64,000 bases of DNA, taken from positions 62,001 to 126,000 of the forward strand of contig JANFAH010000005.1 in the NCBI GenBank assembly GCA_024663395.1. The letters run 5' to 3'. The position numbers were made by a program, and so were the translations under genes. The DNA comes from Pisolithus tinctorius (lineage: Eukaryota > Basidiomycota > Agaricomycetes > Boletales > Pisolithaceae). Below, one piece after another: positions 34,550 to 48,824 of this stretch; position 1 is the first letter of the stretch; the number at the start of each line of letters is the position of its first letter. Under the pieces are notes generated by a model, which ran no database searches, was not told the origin of the DNA, and worked only from the letters and a program-made list of their open reading frames with translations.

Positions 34550-35430
34550 TATGTCGACTGTTCCTCCCGTCGAGGTACGTGTCCAAATCGATGGCACTTC
34601 GCTGACACTCGTCTTCCTGGTGCAGCGCAACCTAGCGTAGCATCTACAGATGCGCGTATGGCGGGAACATATCCTCACATGATGGCCAATCTAGCTGACC
34701 CGCATATTTGATCGTCCTATCTTAGCCACTCTCGCGAGAAACGCTCGTTTTAAATGAATTCCTAGCTGACGATACGGTATACGTTCGCAAGGAATCGTAG
34801 AAGTGTCTTCTCGATGGAAACCCTTGGGAGGCAGAGAAAGCAAATAAGAGCGGCTTTGATGATGCTATTCTGCGTGGGTACACTTCCTTTCTGACACATC
34901 GCTGGAGAGAAAGGTGGATCAGATTGAACTTTTCAGCGCTCTTTGTCAGGGCACCTCCGCCCCTACGGCGAAGTCTCCCTCGTTTATTTTCTCAACCTCG
35001 TAACCGACGAAGCTTTAGAGGTCACAAAGACCATCCTCGAGGACAACTCGTTGGGAGCGGGGTGTCGTTTCGCAGTTTCTGCAAAGGAATATGCACAATG
35101 TACAGTCGGGCCGCGCATACATGAACTACAGCATCACGGCCTGGGATCGAGCCATCCGAATCTCAAGGCTGGCGTTGTACAGCTGGAAGTTTCAACACCC
35201 ACGAGCAGTGCGCAATTGTGGTTTAGGCTCCTTGTTGGGTTGACGGTTGCGGCAACGTTGCCTGGAATTCATTCGCATGCTGCTTGACTCGAATATCGGA
35301 CTAGGCGAGGCGGAGACTTATCTCCGACTTAGATGTTTCATCAGCGGATCAGGAGATTTCAACCAGTGCATCTCATTGATTCTGCCCACAGCTCGATGCA
35401 GCCATAGGCCCCCTGGTGGAATGTGTGTTG
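34550..35430 (+). pseudogene. Unrecognised gene with broken frame
   Basis: Protein-like segments follow one another in changing frames: NEFLADDTVYVRKES, NPWEAEKANKSGFDDAILRG, PYGEVSLVYFLNLVTDEALE, GCRFAVSAKEYAQCTVGPRI, AWDRAIRISRLALYSWKFQH and GLGEAETYLRLRCFISGSGD. At least three one-base shifts would be needed for a single product. I do not recognise the family. It lies right next to the hAT insertion, and its 5' exons may lie beyond the element, at 33300-33412, where plausible intron borders (GTAAGT at 33313, GTAAAC at 33391) occur. Confidence 0.4.
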
Positions 35431-35439
35431 TGTCGAAGT

Positions 35440-35798
35440 CGTGAAGCAAGTGTCGTTTCATGACTTGGTTACAACGCGCGTTCTGTTGATTCTAGGGGGA
35501 GACTCCGAGGCCGTTCCAAGGAACGGAGCAAGGGTGCAGAAAATTCTGCATGGTTTCTTGAGCATCTCGTTGTTTGGAAATATCAAAAGACTATGAGTGA
35601 GGCTTGATAGCAAAAAGTAGGTGGTTGGACCTGAATGAATTAGAGATGTTGGCGATCATAAGCGAGGACGACGAAGGGACGTTTCTCCATTGACATGGCA
35701 AGTATTGATGATGCTATCATGCGGGAGGACGTGCGCATGCTTATAGTATAGAAATGCTTTCAGTTTGTGAGGGTACCTGGTCTAATAGGGGTGTACAG
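35440..35798. other. No gene seen upstream of tRNA-Gly
   Basis: No open frame above about 60 codons, no repeat and no splice structure that I can support. Confidence 0.35.
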
Positions 35799-35869
35799 GC
35801 ATTAGTGGTGTAGCGGTAACATTGGGTCTTCCCATGGCCTAGCTCCGGGTTCGACTCCCGGCTGATGCA
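35799..35869 (+). tRNA. tRNA-Gly (anticodon CCC)
   Basis: A 71-nt cloverleaf. The acceptor stem is GCATTAG with CTGATGC (one T-G pair), discriminator A. The D stem GTGT pairs with ACAT around AGCGGTA. The anticodon stem GGGTC pairs with GGCCT around the loop TTCCCAT, giving anticodon CCC (reads GGG). The T stem CCGGG/CCCGG encloses TTCGACT. No intron. The nearest long T run on the sense strand is about 85 bp downstream (35957), which is unusually far for an RNA polymerase III stop. Confidence 0.95.
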
Positions 35870-36040
35870 AATATGACATTAGGGGTTGGTGAGGCTATTG
35901 CTGTGTTCGCAGGTACATTGCCCAAATGCTTTATGGCAGAACAGTACACCTTATGATGTTTTTTTTCCCTCTTGAAACACGGGATGCTGGGAATGGGATA
36001 TCTGTCGATGGTAGAAGTCAGGGACACATCCTGGTCATAT

Positions 36041-37039
36041 TTAGTCGGTACTGGTATAGTATTGGCGGCGTAAGGCTACCGTCGATGGTCCACACCAGCT
36101 TAGTTTAGGTGACTCAGATGAGATGGGAGAGCAGTGGCAGCCTGACAATACTATAATATACTTGATCGTGGTGAACCTCATCTGCGGCACCCCCTTTCCA
36201 AATATCGGGTCACCTAGCAAACGTGGCGAGGCCCCCAATATATCTATCGTCTTCGCAAATAAACTGATGATGTAGGATATCGGAAGTAGAGTCGGGGAAT
36301 TGACGTGGAGACCATCACTGGTCCAAGTGTTGAAATACTTTTGCCGGGCGTCTCGACTAAGGATGTGTACAGCAAAATCCCCTGCGTCGACTACTGCCCA
36401 CCGTTATGTGCCCGTCTCTTAGAGCCCGGGGGAAGGCAAATGGGGGTATCCATCGTGAGCAACTGATAAACGCCCTGAGCAATCAAATATGGTGGCCGAA
36501 ATGTGCTTACAGTCTTCCGGACAGTTCGTAGGACAGCTGCAATTGACCCACGATTCTCAGTGCCTTCCTTCACCTTTATTTGTGCAGTTCAGGCAACAGA
36601 AGATGAGATATGGGCGTGATTTACCTGTGCAATGACGACCCAATTCCATAAACCACCCACGGCGTCCTCGTCGATACCTTCCCCTGCGTATGTTCCCCCG
36701 CGCCTTCTACGACCGCGTGGTGCCCGCTTGGGTAGCGGTAGACCTGGCGGAGGTGCAACAGACTCACGCACATCCAACGTGGATAGCTCCAGGAGAGGAG
36801 ACTGGCTTAATTTTGTATACAGTTGTCTGATCGGACCCGGTAGATTTGGGGGAAACTCTTGTACTTTAGGTGTGAGATGGGGTGGGGTATGTTTTTGAGA
36901 CGGTTGTGGCTCTGGGTCCACGAACCATGGTGATGGTGCTGCGTTGGTCGACAGCAGACGTGTTACGGTGTGAGATATACTCGTCCCTGCCGTCGTTGGC
37001 TTGGGCGACAGCCAGATTGTTCGCAGTACAGTTTGCATG
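36041..37039 (-). CDS. Mitochondrial RsfS/Atp25-like protein
   Basis: ATG at 37039 starts MQTVLRTIWLSPKPTTAG, a basic, serine/threonine-rich mitochondrial targeting type N-terminus followed by a proline-rich stretch. The RsfS/oligomerisation domain is then recognisable: LYTKLSQSPLLELSTLDVRE, LWNWVVIAQ, an intron (about 36570-36600), VKEGTENRGSIAAVLRTVRK, another intron, and VVDAGDFAVHILSRDARQKY. RsfS proteins bind ribosomal protein uL14 and control subunit joining; in fungi the domain forms the N-terminal part of Atp25, needed for ATP synthase subunit 9 expression. A one-base shift separates RRAHNGG from the VVDAGDF segment. The frame then runs open to TAA at 36041, longer than usual, so the true 3' end may lie nearer 36300. 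Confidence 0.65.
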
Positions 37040-37201
37040 ACCTTTCCTACTCGGCCGAAGACCAAGTAAGTGAGGGTTGTAATGTTCCAGGAAAGGCAAC
37101 TGTCGGACTCAGGAATGGGCCGACAGCTGACAGCTCGTGATTTTCGGTTCAAGTACAAGAGGGAGGGGGCAGGATAACAGCCTGCCTTACACGCAGTTCA
37201 C

Positions 37202-37991
37202 ATGGGTGTGCGAGCAGGTATCGTTGTCTGCACAACTCGTTTCTTCTCGGTGAGGTCCAGTTCATCGTCGAAGGCACAGCCCAACTGACCATCACATTGC
37301 AGGTTCTCTGTTTACCCACTGGATTGCAGACTCTCTCACACTCTGGAAATCGCCCGTCACGGACGAGCACCTTTGGACCGCAGCCTTGTACTATTCTATA
37401 CTCACAAAGGCACCCATAGAACTCTTATATGTCCTCTTTGCCATCGTTGCATTGGGAGGCACCACGATATTTTGGAGCTTCCGCGATGGCGAAGCTGGCA
37501 ATCTCATGTTCGACGGAGGTAGTATAGGTAAGAACTACTAATATTTAATGCGTGGTCGTGTGCCCAGTCTGACTGGTACTAACCCCACCACTTCAGTCCT
37601 CTATGGTACGACAGTGATGATGTACTTGTACTCTGTTATCCCCAGTGCGTTTGTATTACTTCTCATCCCGGGTTGATCCCTTCCGCTGACGAATCTATCT
37701 CCTCCGCATCAGTGTGGTAGCCAAGTTCTCATCGCTCCCACACTATCGGATTGACGAACCCTTCCCCCGCCTTCTTCGTTCCTCGACGCTTGAGCTCGCC
37801 TCCAACCACCTCATCTGCAGTGTGCACTCACCGGCATCCTCATTCTGCAGGCCGGCAGATGGTGGGCTGAACTGTCCGATGGAGATGACGAACCGACGTA
37901 CTTCCAGGAAAAATCAGAGGGACCCGGTACACCGCTGAGGAGCCCATATCTCAACCCCACGTTCCGATACCCCCACTTTAGCGCCCTCTGA
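37202..37991 (+). CDS. SHR3: SHR3 ER chaperone for amino-acid permeases
   Basis: Shr3 is an ER membrane protein with four membrane spans that packages amino-acid permeases for export. ATG at 37202 gives MGVRAGIVVCTTRF, then an intron (about 37249-37304), THWIADSLTLWKSPVTDEHL, APIELLYVLFAIVALGGTTI, FWSFRDGEAGNLMFDGGSI, an intron (37530-37597), VLYGTTVMMYLYSVIP, an intron, VVAKFSSLPHYR, then LRSSTLELASNHLICSV and LTGILILQAGRWWAELSDGD. The end FRYPHFSAL-TGA is at 37991. Two single bases seem to be missing, one in TTTCTTCTCG (near 37245) and one in GTGCACTC (near 37824). Neighbour LETM1 is convergent. Confidence 0.8.
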
Positions 37992-37999
37992 GAGTTTGT

Positions 38000-38345
38000 G
38001 AATGAACAAGGGGCCCCACTGGTGCTTCGATCTTCGGCTCCGCCTTTGATATGGTGGACGACGTGCATGTGCATGAACCATGTTTCCTTTGAGGTTTAGT
38101 GCTCTTCCCTCCCTCACTACACATCCACCATATTTCGGACCCTCGCGGTCATTTCAGCATATTCTTCTTCGCTTCCTCTCGTATGCTTTCGATGTTCATA
38201 CAACTGACGTTACCACGATGGTGTATCACTATCCACATCTCACTAAGTAATACCATCCATACCCGCCCACCATCACAGCCATCACTCGAGTATGATTAAG
38301 TTGTGATGCATTAAATATCTAGGGGGTGCGTATATACAAGCTTGC
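38000..38345. other. Convergent 3' regions of SHR3 and LETM1
   Basis: No gene, repeat or RNA signature seen. Short pyrimidine-rich stretches only; probably untranslated and terminator DNA. Confidence 0.4.
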
Positions 38346-38352
38346 TAATGGA

Positions 38353-40657
<2,305 letters not shown>

Positions 40658-40808
40658 AGGATGAGGTTTCCAGTGACAGAATAAACTTGCTAGCCGGTTC
40701 GACGTTGGACCATCCACGGACAGACGCCTATGCTACGCAACTTGACCGGCAACCGGCAAATTTTGAGTGAAATAATATATTTGTGCATGTTTGTAGAAGG
40801 AATATGCC

Positions 40809-42540
40809 ATGTCTCCGAGCACCACTGACGTCGTGGCAGTAGACCCGTCTAGCGCGGCATTCAAAAAAGCCAGGAGGCAGTATATAAGGACGACAAAGAA
40901 CAGAACCAGGATGTAGATGCTAACTGGACACCATTCAGAGCAGCCGAAAAGAAATTTAAGGCTCGATTCCCGCCCCCTGATCTAACCGACGTACTCGATC
41001 TCGCTGCAGAGGATCGCAGTGAGGTGGATCGGGCGGAGGACGAGCCGTTTGTATCAGAACGTTTTCTGATGGAGGAAAGGTTTACACTGTACCAGCCGTA
41101 CCAGGTATAGTGAGCGCGTCGTATTTGGAGACCGCTAATCCAACGTTTCGTCTAATAGGACTCGTATTACCCTCTTTCGTGTCACCAGATGGTCAACGAA
41201 CGCTTGTCCAATGGGCTCTCCGGGATCATGCACGTCACCCGAATGAAACGAATCTCGACGCACACTACATTCTCCCACCCGAGGGAATCTGGAATGCACA
41301 CGTAGCATCCCTTTCTTCTTGCCCCAAGGATCCACATCCTTAGTCAAAACAAAAGCATCTGCTGCCGAAGGAGTTTCCCAGAAGACGTACCCTCCGGACC
41401 GCGCCAACTCATCTCAAATGATGCAGCGGGTACAGACAACATATACTCTCTCCAAGCGATTCCTAAACCATCCCCGGAGCCATCTACGACAGTCTCTGAT
41501 TGCAGCCCATCCGAGCTCGTTCCGAAGCTACGATGGGCCAATATCGGGTGGTCGTATCATTGGGGAACTAAGCAGTATGACTTTTCAAAGGGTAAAGGAC
41601 ACATCGATTCTCGTATCCGAGATCTGTGTCGGAGTGCTGTGAGTTTGGTAGCCTGGAATAAAGTTTTTGGCGCAGACAGTAGCCTCGAAGAAGGATGGGG
41701 AGACGATGATTGGAAGACGTGGAGCGAGACTTATGGTATGTACACATGGCTTCAATGCCGAAGGTATTTCACCTCATTCCTTTGGAAAGAACCAGATGCG
41801 GGGATCGTCAACTTTTACCAGACCAAGGTGGGGTATCTACATATTCCGCACGTCCAATCCGCCCTGATCTAAATGTAAATGATACTGTACAACACAGGAT
41901 ACGCTCATGGCTCACGTTGATCGCTCCGAAGTTTGTGCGACATCACCCCTGGTGTCAATCTCGTAAGTCTCTCTGTCTGACACTGGACCTTTCCCTCCGA
42001 AGCAGACGTCTCCCGTCATTTTGTGATCCGCACTGTGCCTTAATAAGCACTGACTCTCTAATGTTAGACTAGGCAACACCGCTATCTTCCTCATTGGTGG
42101 TCTCACACGGGATGTGGAGCCCACCCCTATTCTTCTGCGATCCGGTGATGTCGTGATTATGTCGGGACCAGCATGCAGACGGGCATATCATGGTACGTAC
42201 GTACAATGTACACACGCGCTCTCCAACTTGTTCACACGGCGCCACTCCTACCCGCCTGAACGATAGCTGACCGTGTAAATCCGCACTGACAGGCGTCCCA
42301 CGTATATTGGAGAACACGCTCCCTGAGCACTTTGCACAGTCATCACGGCCAACTAACGATGGCGCGAACGCTTCGGTTTCCCAGACCGAAAGGGCTAGCT
42401 CTACTACTGTGGCGTCGGCGTGGGAGCCATATAGGACTTACATGCAGAACGCCCGCATCAATATCAACGTTCGGCAGGTCTTTCCGAAAGGATTCGTTCC
42501 TGGGACTGTCAACCCCGCTCTCCGCATCCACGACACTTAG
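40809..42540 (+). CDS. ALKBH1-type Fe(II)/2-oxoglutarate dioxygenase
   Basis: AlkB-family demethylase closest to ALKBH1, which acts on methylated tRNA and DNA bases. ATG at 40809. Recognisable in order: KFKARFPPPDLTDVLDLA, LPSFVSPDGQRTLVQWALRD, LPPEGIW, KLRWANIGWSYHWGTKQYDF, and the catalytic core. The HxD iron motif is HVD in DTLMAHVDRSE (near 41905); after an intron (about 41960-42067) comes LGNTAIFLIGGLTRD, then SGDVVIMSGPACRRAYHGVP with the distal iron-binding H, interrupted by an intron (42192-42292), and the 2-oxoglutarate-binding RININVRQVF near the C-terminus. The end is at 42540. A base seems gained or lost near 40882 and once between exons 2 and 3. All core active-site residues are present. 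Confidence 0.85.
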
Positions 42541-42544
42541 ACCA

Positions 42545-43350
42545 ACGTGGGTAAGGTCGATGAAAGAGAGACAGACGTTGGGGTAGGTAGTATGTGTCTA
42601 GTTGTTGGTTCCTGGGACTATAGACTTGCTCAGGGCAATAAACTAAGCCAATGCGAGTTTGGGTTCGCTCCTCTGTCATTTCGGCTGTCGAGCAAGTGAC
42701 AAAGACAAGACATACATGAGAACTTCGTTGGAGCCCGAGCTCCAGGTGGATTTTTGATATGTTTCATAACCAACATTTATAACGGACCCTTGAAAAACGG
42801 CTGGGTAGATCTTACTGCATATATCTATAGATATCACGCCACCCGCACATCGGGCCAATATGACATGTCGAGAACAGCCTGCCAAAGTCGCCATCACTTC
42901 GAAGAGCCACTTGTATCAAATGAGATATTCTGGGCTGATGAGGGCGTACCCAACGGTGATTTGGGGATACGGTGCTACCCTGAAACCTCACTATGAAAAT
43001 TGCCAAGGCGCCAACTGACGAAGACCACGGATACCTCTTCATATACGTCGGCATGGAATATATATTTAGCAAAGCGCAGGAAGCAGAAGTCGAGAAGCAG
43101 CTCAGGGAAGCGGGAGGCAAGTTATCAGAACATGGAGCACTCCTGCTCAATCGTGGGCTGCTGTTATTAAAACTCTGTTTCAATCAGGGAATATCAAAAG
43201 CCGGAAACAAAAGCCTTGGGATGGAGATATCATTGGTACTAAAAGGAAGAATAACTCACAGAATGATGATAACGGGTGGGCATTCGTAGAAGACATGGTA
43301 TCGCAAGAGATGTCGAATAGACAAGATATATTATGAAGATCTCGATTATG
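42545..43350. other. Unassigned region with a short plus-strand frame
   Basis: A 98-codon plus-strand frame at 42993-43289 begins with an ATG (MKIAKAPTDEDHGYLFIYVG) and has a helical segment KAQEAEVEKQLREAGGKLSE. Another protein-like stretch at 42750-42990 is in a different frame. I do not recognise either. This could be a small decayed gene between ALKBH1 and the TFIIB-like gene. Confidence 0.3.
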
Positions 43351-43353
43351 TCG

Positions 43354-45362
43354 TTACCATTCCTGCTCATACCTATCGGCTTCAGCAGTATCGCCAAATC
43401 GCCTAAACCCGGCTTCCGGAGAAAGGGGCCGCCAATCATCTATCGTCTCGACTTCCTCTTCTATCGGCGAACGACCGATACGCCTAGGTTCGCTGATAGG
43501 AGAAGAGCATATGTCTTCGACTGAGAAGTCAAGCCGATTTGCAAATTGGTCAGCTTTGTTCTCGTTGTCATCCTCTTCCGAGTTATCTTCCCAGCCTGCA
43601 TCCGACAAGGAAAGTTCAGTACTTCCTCCTTCAAGTATACGGCTTAAAACCTCCATGTTGATACGTCTTGCGCCACGGTTGGGTTCCGTCCGTATCGGCT
43701 TGTTTTGTCGTGAAACAGGGGTTGAATCCTTGGCTGAGCTTTGTGTTCCCCAGTTCAGCTCAAACAAAGGTATTAGAGCATCTCTTTCCTCTTCACTCCT
43801 AAACAGTCCCTCCAACTCGCCTTGTTCGAACAGTTCCTCATCAGAAATGTCTTGCGGCGCACTGCCCCCTCGAGATAGCGCGAGAAGCTGAAGACGCGTT
43901 GGTGGATCTTTGCTTTGGAAAGTAAAGAGTTCTTCTGCTTCGTTAGGGCGCGTTAGCAAATCCGTCGCTAGAGATACGTCAAGGTTACTGTCGCCGGCAT
44001 CTGTTCCGTTACCCGGGTATTCGCGAGAGGAAGAGGATCCGCGGAATGACGTGGTCGGAAATGATAGAGGATTCAATAAGAACCGACAAGCTTCATATGT
44101 ACTTCCGTGGATAACCTTGCGCCGTTTTGTAGCCTGCGATCGAACGTCGGTTGAATTTCGGAGACATTGTATCTCTGAGGGTCCACTCGTCGATGACTCG
44201 ACGAAAGATCTCGAACTACTGGCACTTTCCGCGGGATTTTCGCTAGGGTCAGGCTCAATCACAAGGCTAATCTTGCGTTGCCCATCGATCTGCTTCTTCC
44301 ATATCTCTTCTCGAAACTGGATAACGTCTTTAATTCCCTTGCGACAACGGCACGTTTAGGGAGCTTTGGACGACTGCGACCCTTGTTTTTCTGCGGGAAC
44401 TGATCAAGCCAGGGGACGTAACGGATCCATACCTCGATGAGATCGTAGATTGTCTTGTATCGCGATGAGACGACACCGCCCGAGAGACCAAATCGGCTTC
44501 CGAGGGCACATGCTAATTCACTTACGTGTGGAAGGGGTGCACGTATTTCGGTTTCGAGTGCAAGGATGAAGAGAGCACATGCAGTAGGGGTGTGGGAAGG
44601 GACGTGATAGGGAGCGGCGGGACGTAAGCGGATATAATTCCCGCAAGAGATGTTGCTGTGGCGAATAGCAGCGGGCAAAGAGAGGGGCGTAAGTGTAGCG
44701 AGCAGATCCACAGGAAGCCTTGTGGCAGAAGCAGGCGGTGCTGAGCCGGAATCAGGGCGAATAAGCGAAACGAGGTGTGTTTGTAGAGCTGGGAATGCAC
44801 AGAGGGGTCTGTAGAGCTAAGTGAGAAGTTGAGAAGGGAAACGACGGACTGGAAAGCGCGGGCGATGGAAAGCCGGGATTCGTCCAGGAGAAACGCGATA
44901 TCGCGCAGCGAGTCCGACTTGTGCGACTCGCGGAGGGCTATTGCTACAGAAGCGCCTGCAGTGAGCTTTGCCTTGCGACCCACCTATATCCACCGGCTGC
45001 CATTGCTTGTGCGAATATGGCTTGGGCTCGTGGGATAGACCGGGATTGTTTAGCCTGGTCAAGACAGAATTGATGAAGATAGACATGGATGTCTGCGCGT
45101 GTCGAATATAGTAAGTGAGCGACAGAAAATAGTAAAGAGGTGCCGAGAACGTACCATGTTCCTTTTGTCGCGGGCTTCCTTGGACTGGCCGGCAAGATCC
45201 CATCCTTTTCGATTGCGGACAGCCCTGCTAGACGACGAGTCGTTGTAGTGTTCGACATGGGTAGCTAGGATGGTCTGTTCTTCATAGTGCCCACAACTTG
45301 TGCAGACTTTGAACCCATCGTCTTCAAACGACATACTCTGCGCCGCATTCGGGACAGGACAT
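43354..45362 (-). CDS. TFIIB-family transcription factor (BRF/Rrn7-like)
   Basis: ATG at 45362 gives MSCPECGAEYV, and after a one-base shift FEDDGFKVCTSCG, forming the CxxC...CxxC zinc ribbon typical of TFIIB relatives. An intron (about 45093-45154) leads to DIHVYLHQFCLDQAKQSRSI and then the cyclin-like fold: GRKAKLTAGASVAIALRESH, SLRDIAFLLDESRLSIARAF, and LACALGSRFGLSGGVVSSRY with IYDLIEVWIRYVPWL. The C-terminal 300 residues are acidic and serine-rich with no shift, ending at 43354. Which polymerase it serves (BRF1 for Pol III, Rrn7 for Pol I) cannot be decided here. Shifts also occur near 44795 and 44350. It is divergent from trehalose phosphorylase. Confidence 0.65.
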
Positions 45363-45844
45363 CACAGAACGTTCTGAACGCTGGTCTGAGGGCTAGGAAC
45401 AGAAAAAGACACGTGCAGATCACGTGGCAAGAGGGACCCCGGAAACTCTGTTCATTCGGTTCGGCATCATCGATAGGCTTCTTTCTGGAGTGATGGCGGC
45501 GACCGACCGCAAAGCCGACACTCTCGAGATCATCGCAGACAGCACAACCGACGAGCTGGGATGTCTGTCTGCCTGTCGTGGGGGTGCTTGCCGTCGTCAG
45601 GCCACTAACAACCTCAGGTGACTACGGCTATTAGGGGTTTCGTGTGGCCTTGTTCAAATCGGCGACTGGACAGACAAGCCCATCCCAGCCAGATGGTACA
45701 ATTTATTCCTTCCCCTAGATTTCAATCTTGGTGACTTATCCATATACGACCACCCGCTTATTAGCCTCCCAGCCCCGCAATCACATAAATACCTGCCCAA
45801 TCCACGTCCCTTTTTTTCCCCCAACCCAACCCTCTCTGTTCGCA
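45363..45844. promoter_or_regulatory. Shared divergent promoter region
   Basis: About 480 bp separates the divergent TFIIB-like (-) and trehalose phosphorylase (+) starts. On the phosphorylase side a TATA-like CACATAAATA (45782-45791) precedes a pyrimidine tract with CCCTTTTTTTCCCCC and CCAACCCTCTCTG (45807-45840), the CT-rich initiator seen before strongly expressed fungal genes. The assignment is from sequence pattern only. Confidence 0.45.
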
Positions 45845-48548
45845 ATGTCCCCAGCAGCCAGCGTCCACCTCGAGTTCGAATCAAAGCCATCATCGGTCGC
45901 TAGGCGCAGACTGTCCAGCGCTACGGGGAAGAAACCCCCTCGTACAGGCCTATGCCAGCCTCACCGGTAAGTCGCCATCGGTATCTGATCTCGATACTTA
46001 TCTCTCGGCGCTGACCGTCTCATCGCCCTCTCCAGCCCATGTGGGCCGGTATCGCCGGCACTGTCGTCAACGGCGGCAAATCGTTCGATGTGGCCATCTC
46101 CGTTCACGATTCCGTCTACAACACCGACTTCTCTTCCCTGTCGTCTCATACAGCCCCAACGATCCAGCCAAGAACGCCGCCGACATTGAGAACCACGTCA
46201 TTGATACCATCAAGCGATTCTCCCAGGAACACATCTGCAAATTCCTCGGCGCAGGTGTCACCCTCAGCCTCTTGAAGGAGGTAAGTGATCTCCTGATGAT
46301 TTTCGATCGTTGTTCACAGTACATCCACCGTGCCCTAACCTTTGCACGCGCCTCTGGTTCGAGTTGGACATCGTTCCCATCGTGTTCAACATCAAGGCTT
46401 TCCACACGGACTCACTCACACGTCCCAACGTCAAAACATCGCATCTCGTCCACAACTGGCTCTTATGTCCCTTCTGGTGCCGAAACACCCACAGTATATG
46501 TGGACCCCTCTCCTCTCATGGACCAAAACACCCTGCAACCTGGCGTTACTAACAAGTTCCCGATCCCTCGCACGCTCGATGAGCAAAGCCGATTCGGCCG
46601 CACGCAAATGTCTCATGTACTACGGCCCCAATAACAACCCACGCTTGACTATCGGACCCCGCAACCAAGTCACCGTGGACGCCGTGGAAAAATCCACTTG
46701 ATCGACGACCTCGATGTCTACAGAAAGTCAGTCGGAGAGGCGCACTTGGAACGCCGTTATCAAACTTGCCGACGAAATGCGCGAGAAGAAGATCAAAATC
46801 GGGTTCTTTTCCTCCACACCCCAAGGAGGTACGGTGTTTCTAAATTTAGCCGGCATATGCGGAGAACTGACATCTTACTCTTTTTGGTTTTCCGTAGGGG
46901 GTGTTGCTCTCGTACGTCTTCCGCCGTCGTAAACGTCAAGGGAACAAATACTTACCCACAACTTGCCAGATGCGACATGCGCTAATTAGGTTCCTGTCCC
47001 TCCTAGACGTTGACGCCGCATGGTGCGCATTATTACATGGCTTCATGCCTTCTTGCGCCTCATTTTCGGAACTAATTTGATGTCCCTGCACATGCGTGCA
47101 TAGGTACGTGCCTAATCCATCGCCGAGCGTCTTCCGCACCACAAAAAACAACCACAACATCCTGCAAGGCGTCGCAGCTCCCGATCTGCGCTTGACCCAG
47201 GAGGCCAAGGATCAGTTCGATGCATGGAATTTTGAAGAATGGTTTGAGATGGACCGCTGAGGGCGGACCTCTTGCCCCCGGCGGCGTCGGACATCGCCTT
47301 CATTGGTTAGTCTGGTCTACAAAACGGGGGTCTTGGCATTCATTGACTTCGGCCGCAGACGACCCGCAGATGCCTGGTCTTATCCCCCTCATCAAGAAAG
47401 TCCGACCCGACCTCCCCATTATTTACCGTTCGCACATTGAGATCCGCAGCGATCTCGTTCACCAAAAAGGGATCTCCCCAGGAAGAGGTCTGGGAGTACC
47501 TCTGGAAGAACATCAAGCAGGCCGACTTGTTCATCAGCCACCCCGTCAGCAAATTCGTGCCTAGTGATGTCCCGATCGAGAAATTAGCTCTGCTCGGCGC
47601 TGCCACGGATTGGTACGTAGTGCCTTGGGTTTGCTAAGCGACTACTAACGTCGTGATACCAGGCTTGATGGTCTCAACAAGCACCTCAACCCATGGGATT
47701 CACAATACTACATGGGAGAATTCCGCAGCTTGTGTGTCAAGGAAAAGATGAACGAGTTGAAGTGGCCCGCCCGCGACTACGTCGTTCAGGTTGCTCGTTT
47801 CGACCCCTCGAAAGGTATCCCCAACGTCATCGATTCATACGCTCGTTTCCGGAAGCTCTGAAGTCCTCTGGCAAAGTGGCTAATGAAGATGAAATGCCTC
47901 AGCTTTTGATCTGTGGCCATGGTGCCGTCGATGACCCGGACGCAAGCATCATATACGACCAGGTGCTGAACTTGATTCACTCGGACGACTATAAGCAGTA
48001 CGCCAAGGATATCGTTGTCATGAGGCTGCCTCCCAGTGACCAGCGTACGTATATCCGTGGTTTGCGTCCGGACGTGTTTTACTCACGATTCTACAGTCCT
48101 GAACGCATTGATGGCCAATGCCAAGATTGCAATGCAGTTGTCTCTGCGGGAGGGTTTCGAAGTCAAGGTATCGGAGGCTCTCCACGCCGGTATCCCTGTG
48201 GTCGCTTCTCGCACGGGCGGTATCCCTCTCCAGATCGTGCACGGCAAGTCCGGCTACCTCACCGAAGTTGGTGATAACGATGCCGTGGCTAAGCACCTGT
48301 TTGACCTCTACACGGACGAGGCTTTGTACAAGCAAGTGAGCGAGTACGCGGCTTCGCACGTATCGGATGAGGTTGGCACGGTCGGGAACGCAGCTGCGTG
48401 GTTGTACCTTGCAGTTATGTACAACCGCGGGATCAAGCTTCAGCCACACGGTGCGTGGTTGAACGACATGCTCCGGGAGGAGACTGGGGAGCTGTATGTG
48501 GAGGGCGAGCCGAGGCTGCCTAGAGGGGGAATGAAACTTCAAGGATAA
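45845..48548 (+). CDS. Trehalose phosphorylase (retaining, GT4-type)
   Basis: Cytosolic enzyme that splits trehalose with phosphate into glucose and glucose 1-phosphate; typical of mushrooms. ATG at 45845 (MSPAASVHLEFESKPSSVAR). Conserved segments in order: MWAGIAGTVVNGGKSFDVAI, SVHDSVYNTDFSS, ICKFLGAGVTLSLLKE, LWFELDIVPIVFNIKAFHTD, KHRISSTTGSYVPSGAETPT, DEQSRFGRTQMSHV, IDDLDVYRKSV, MREKKIKIGFFSSTPQGG, MRHALIRFLSLLDVDAAW, DDPQMPGLIPLIKKVRPDLP, QVARFDPSKGIPNVIDSYAR, and the GT-B EX7E segment REGFEVKVSEALHAGIPVVA. Introns occur near 45967-46035, 46281-46319, 46830-46898, 46915-46969, 47031-47102 and others. At least seven single-base gains or losses break the frame, for example near 45930, 46140, 46432, 46745, 47229, 47288 and 47866, although the amino acids between them are well conserved. 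Confidence 0.85.
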
Positions 48549-48824
48549 ATAGATTTCCCGCAACTACTCACTCACCAATCAGTGTTCTTTGTCCTGTTGC
48601 TTCTGTCCTTTATCCCGCTGTACTATATCAGCAACGACGTAGAGGTGTTAGGTGGTGTTTCAGTGGAAAGAGATTATCTGCGTATATCGGAGTGGCTTCT
48701 ATACCTGTGTATCCCTGCTGTAGACGTTTGCTGTTGTGGCTCGTAGAAAGAACGAAAAGAATTAGAAGGCTGTGTTTTGGACTGCTTTAAAAGCCTGATT
48801 TCTTATGAGGGGCCTTCATTGAAC

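Noticed and set aside
45845..48548. Several small independent genes in the trehalose phosphorylase region
   Set aside because: The fragments lie in protein order of one conserved enzyme and are separated by introns and single-base shifts.
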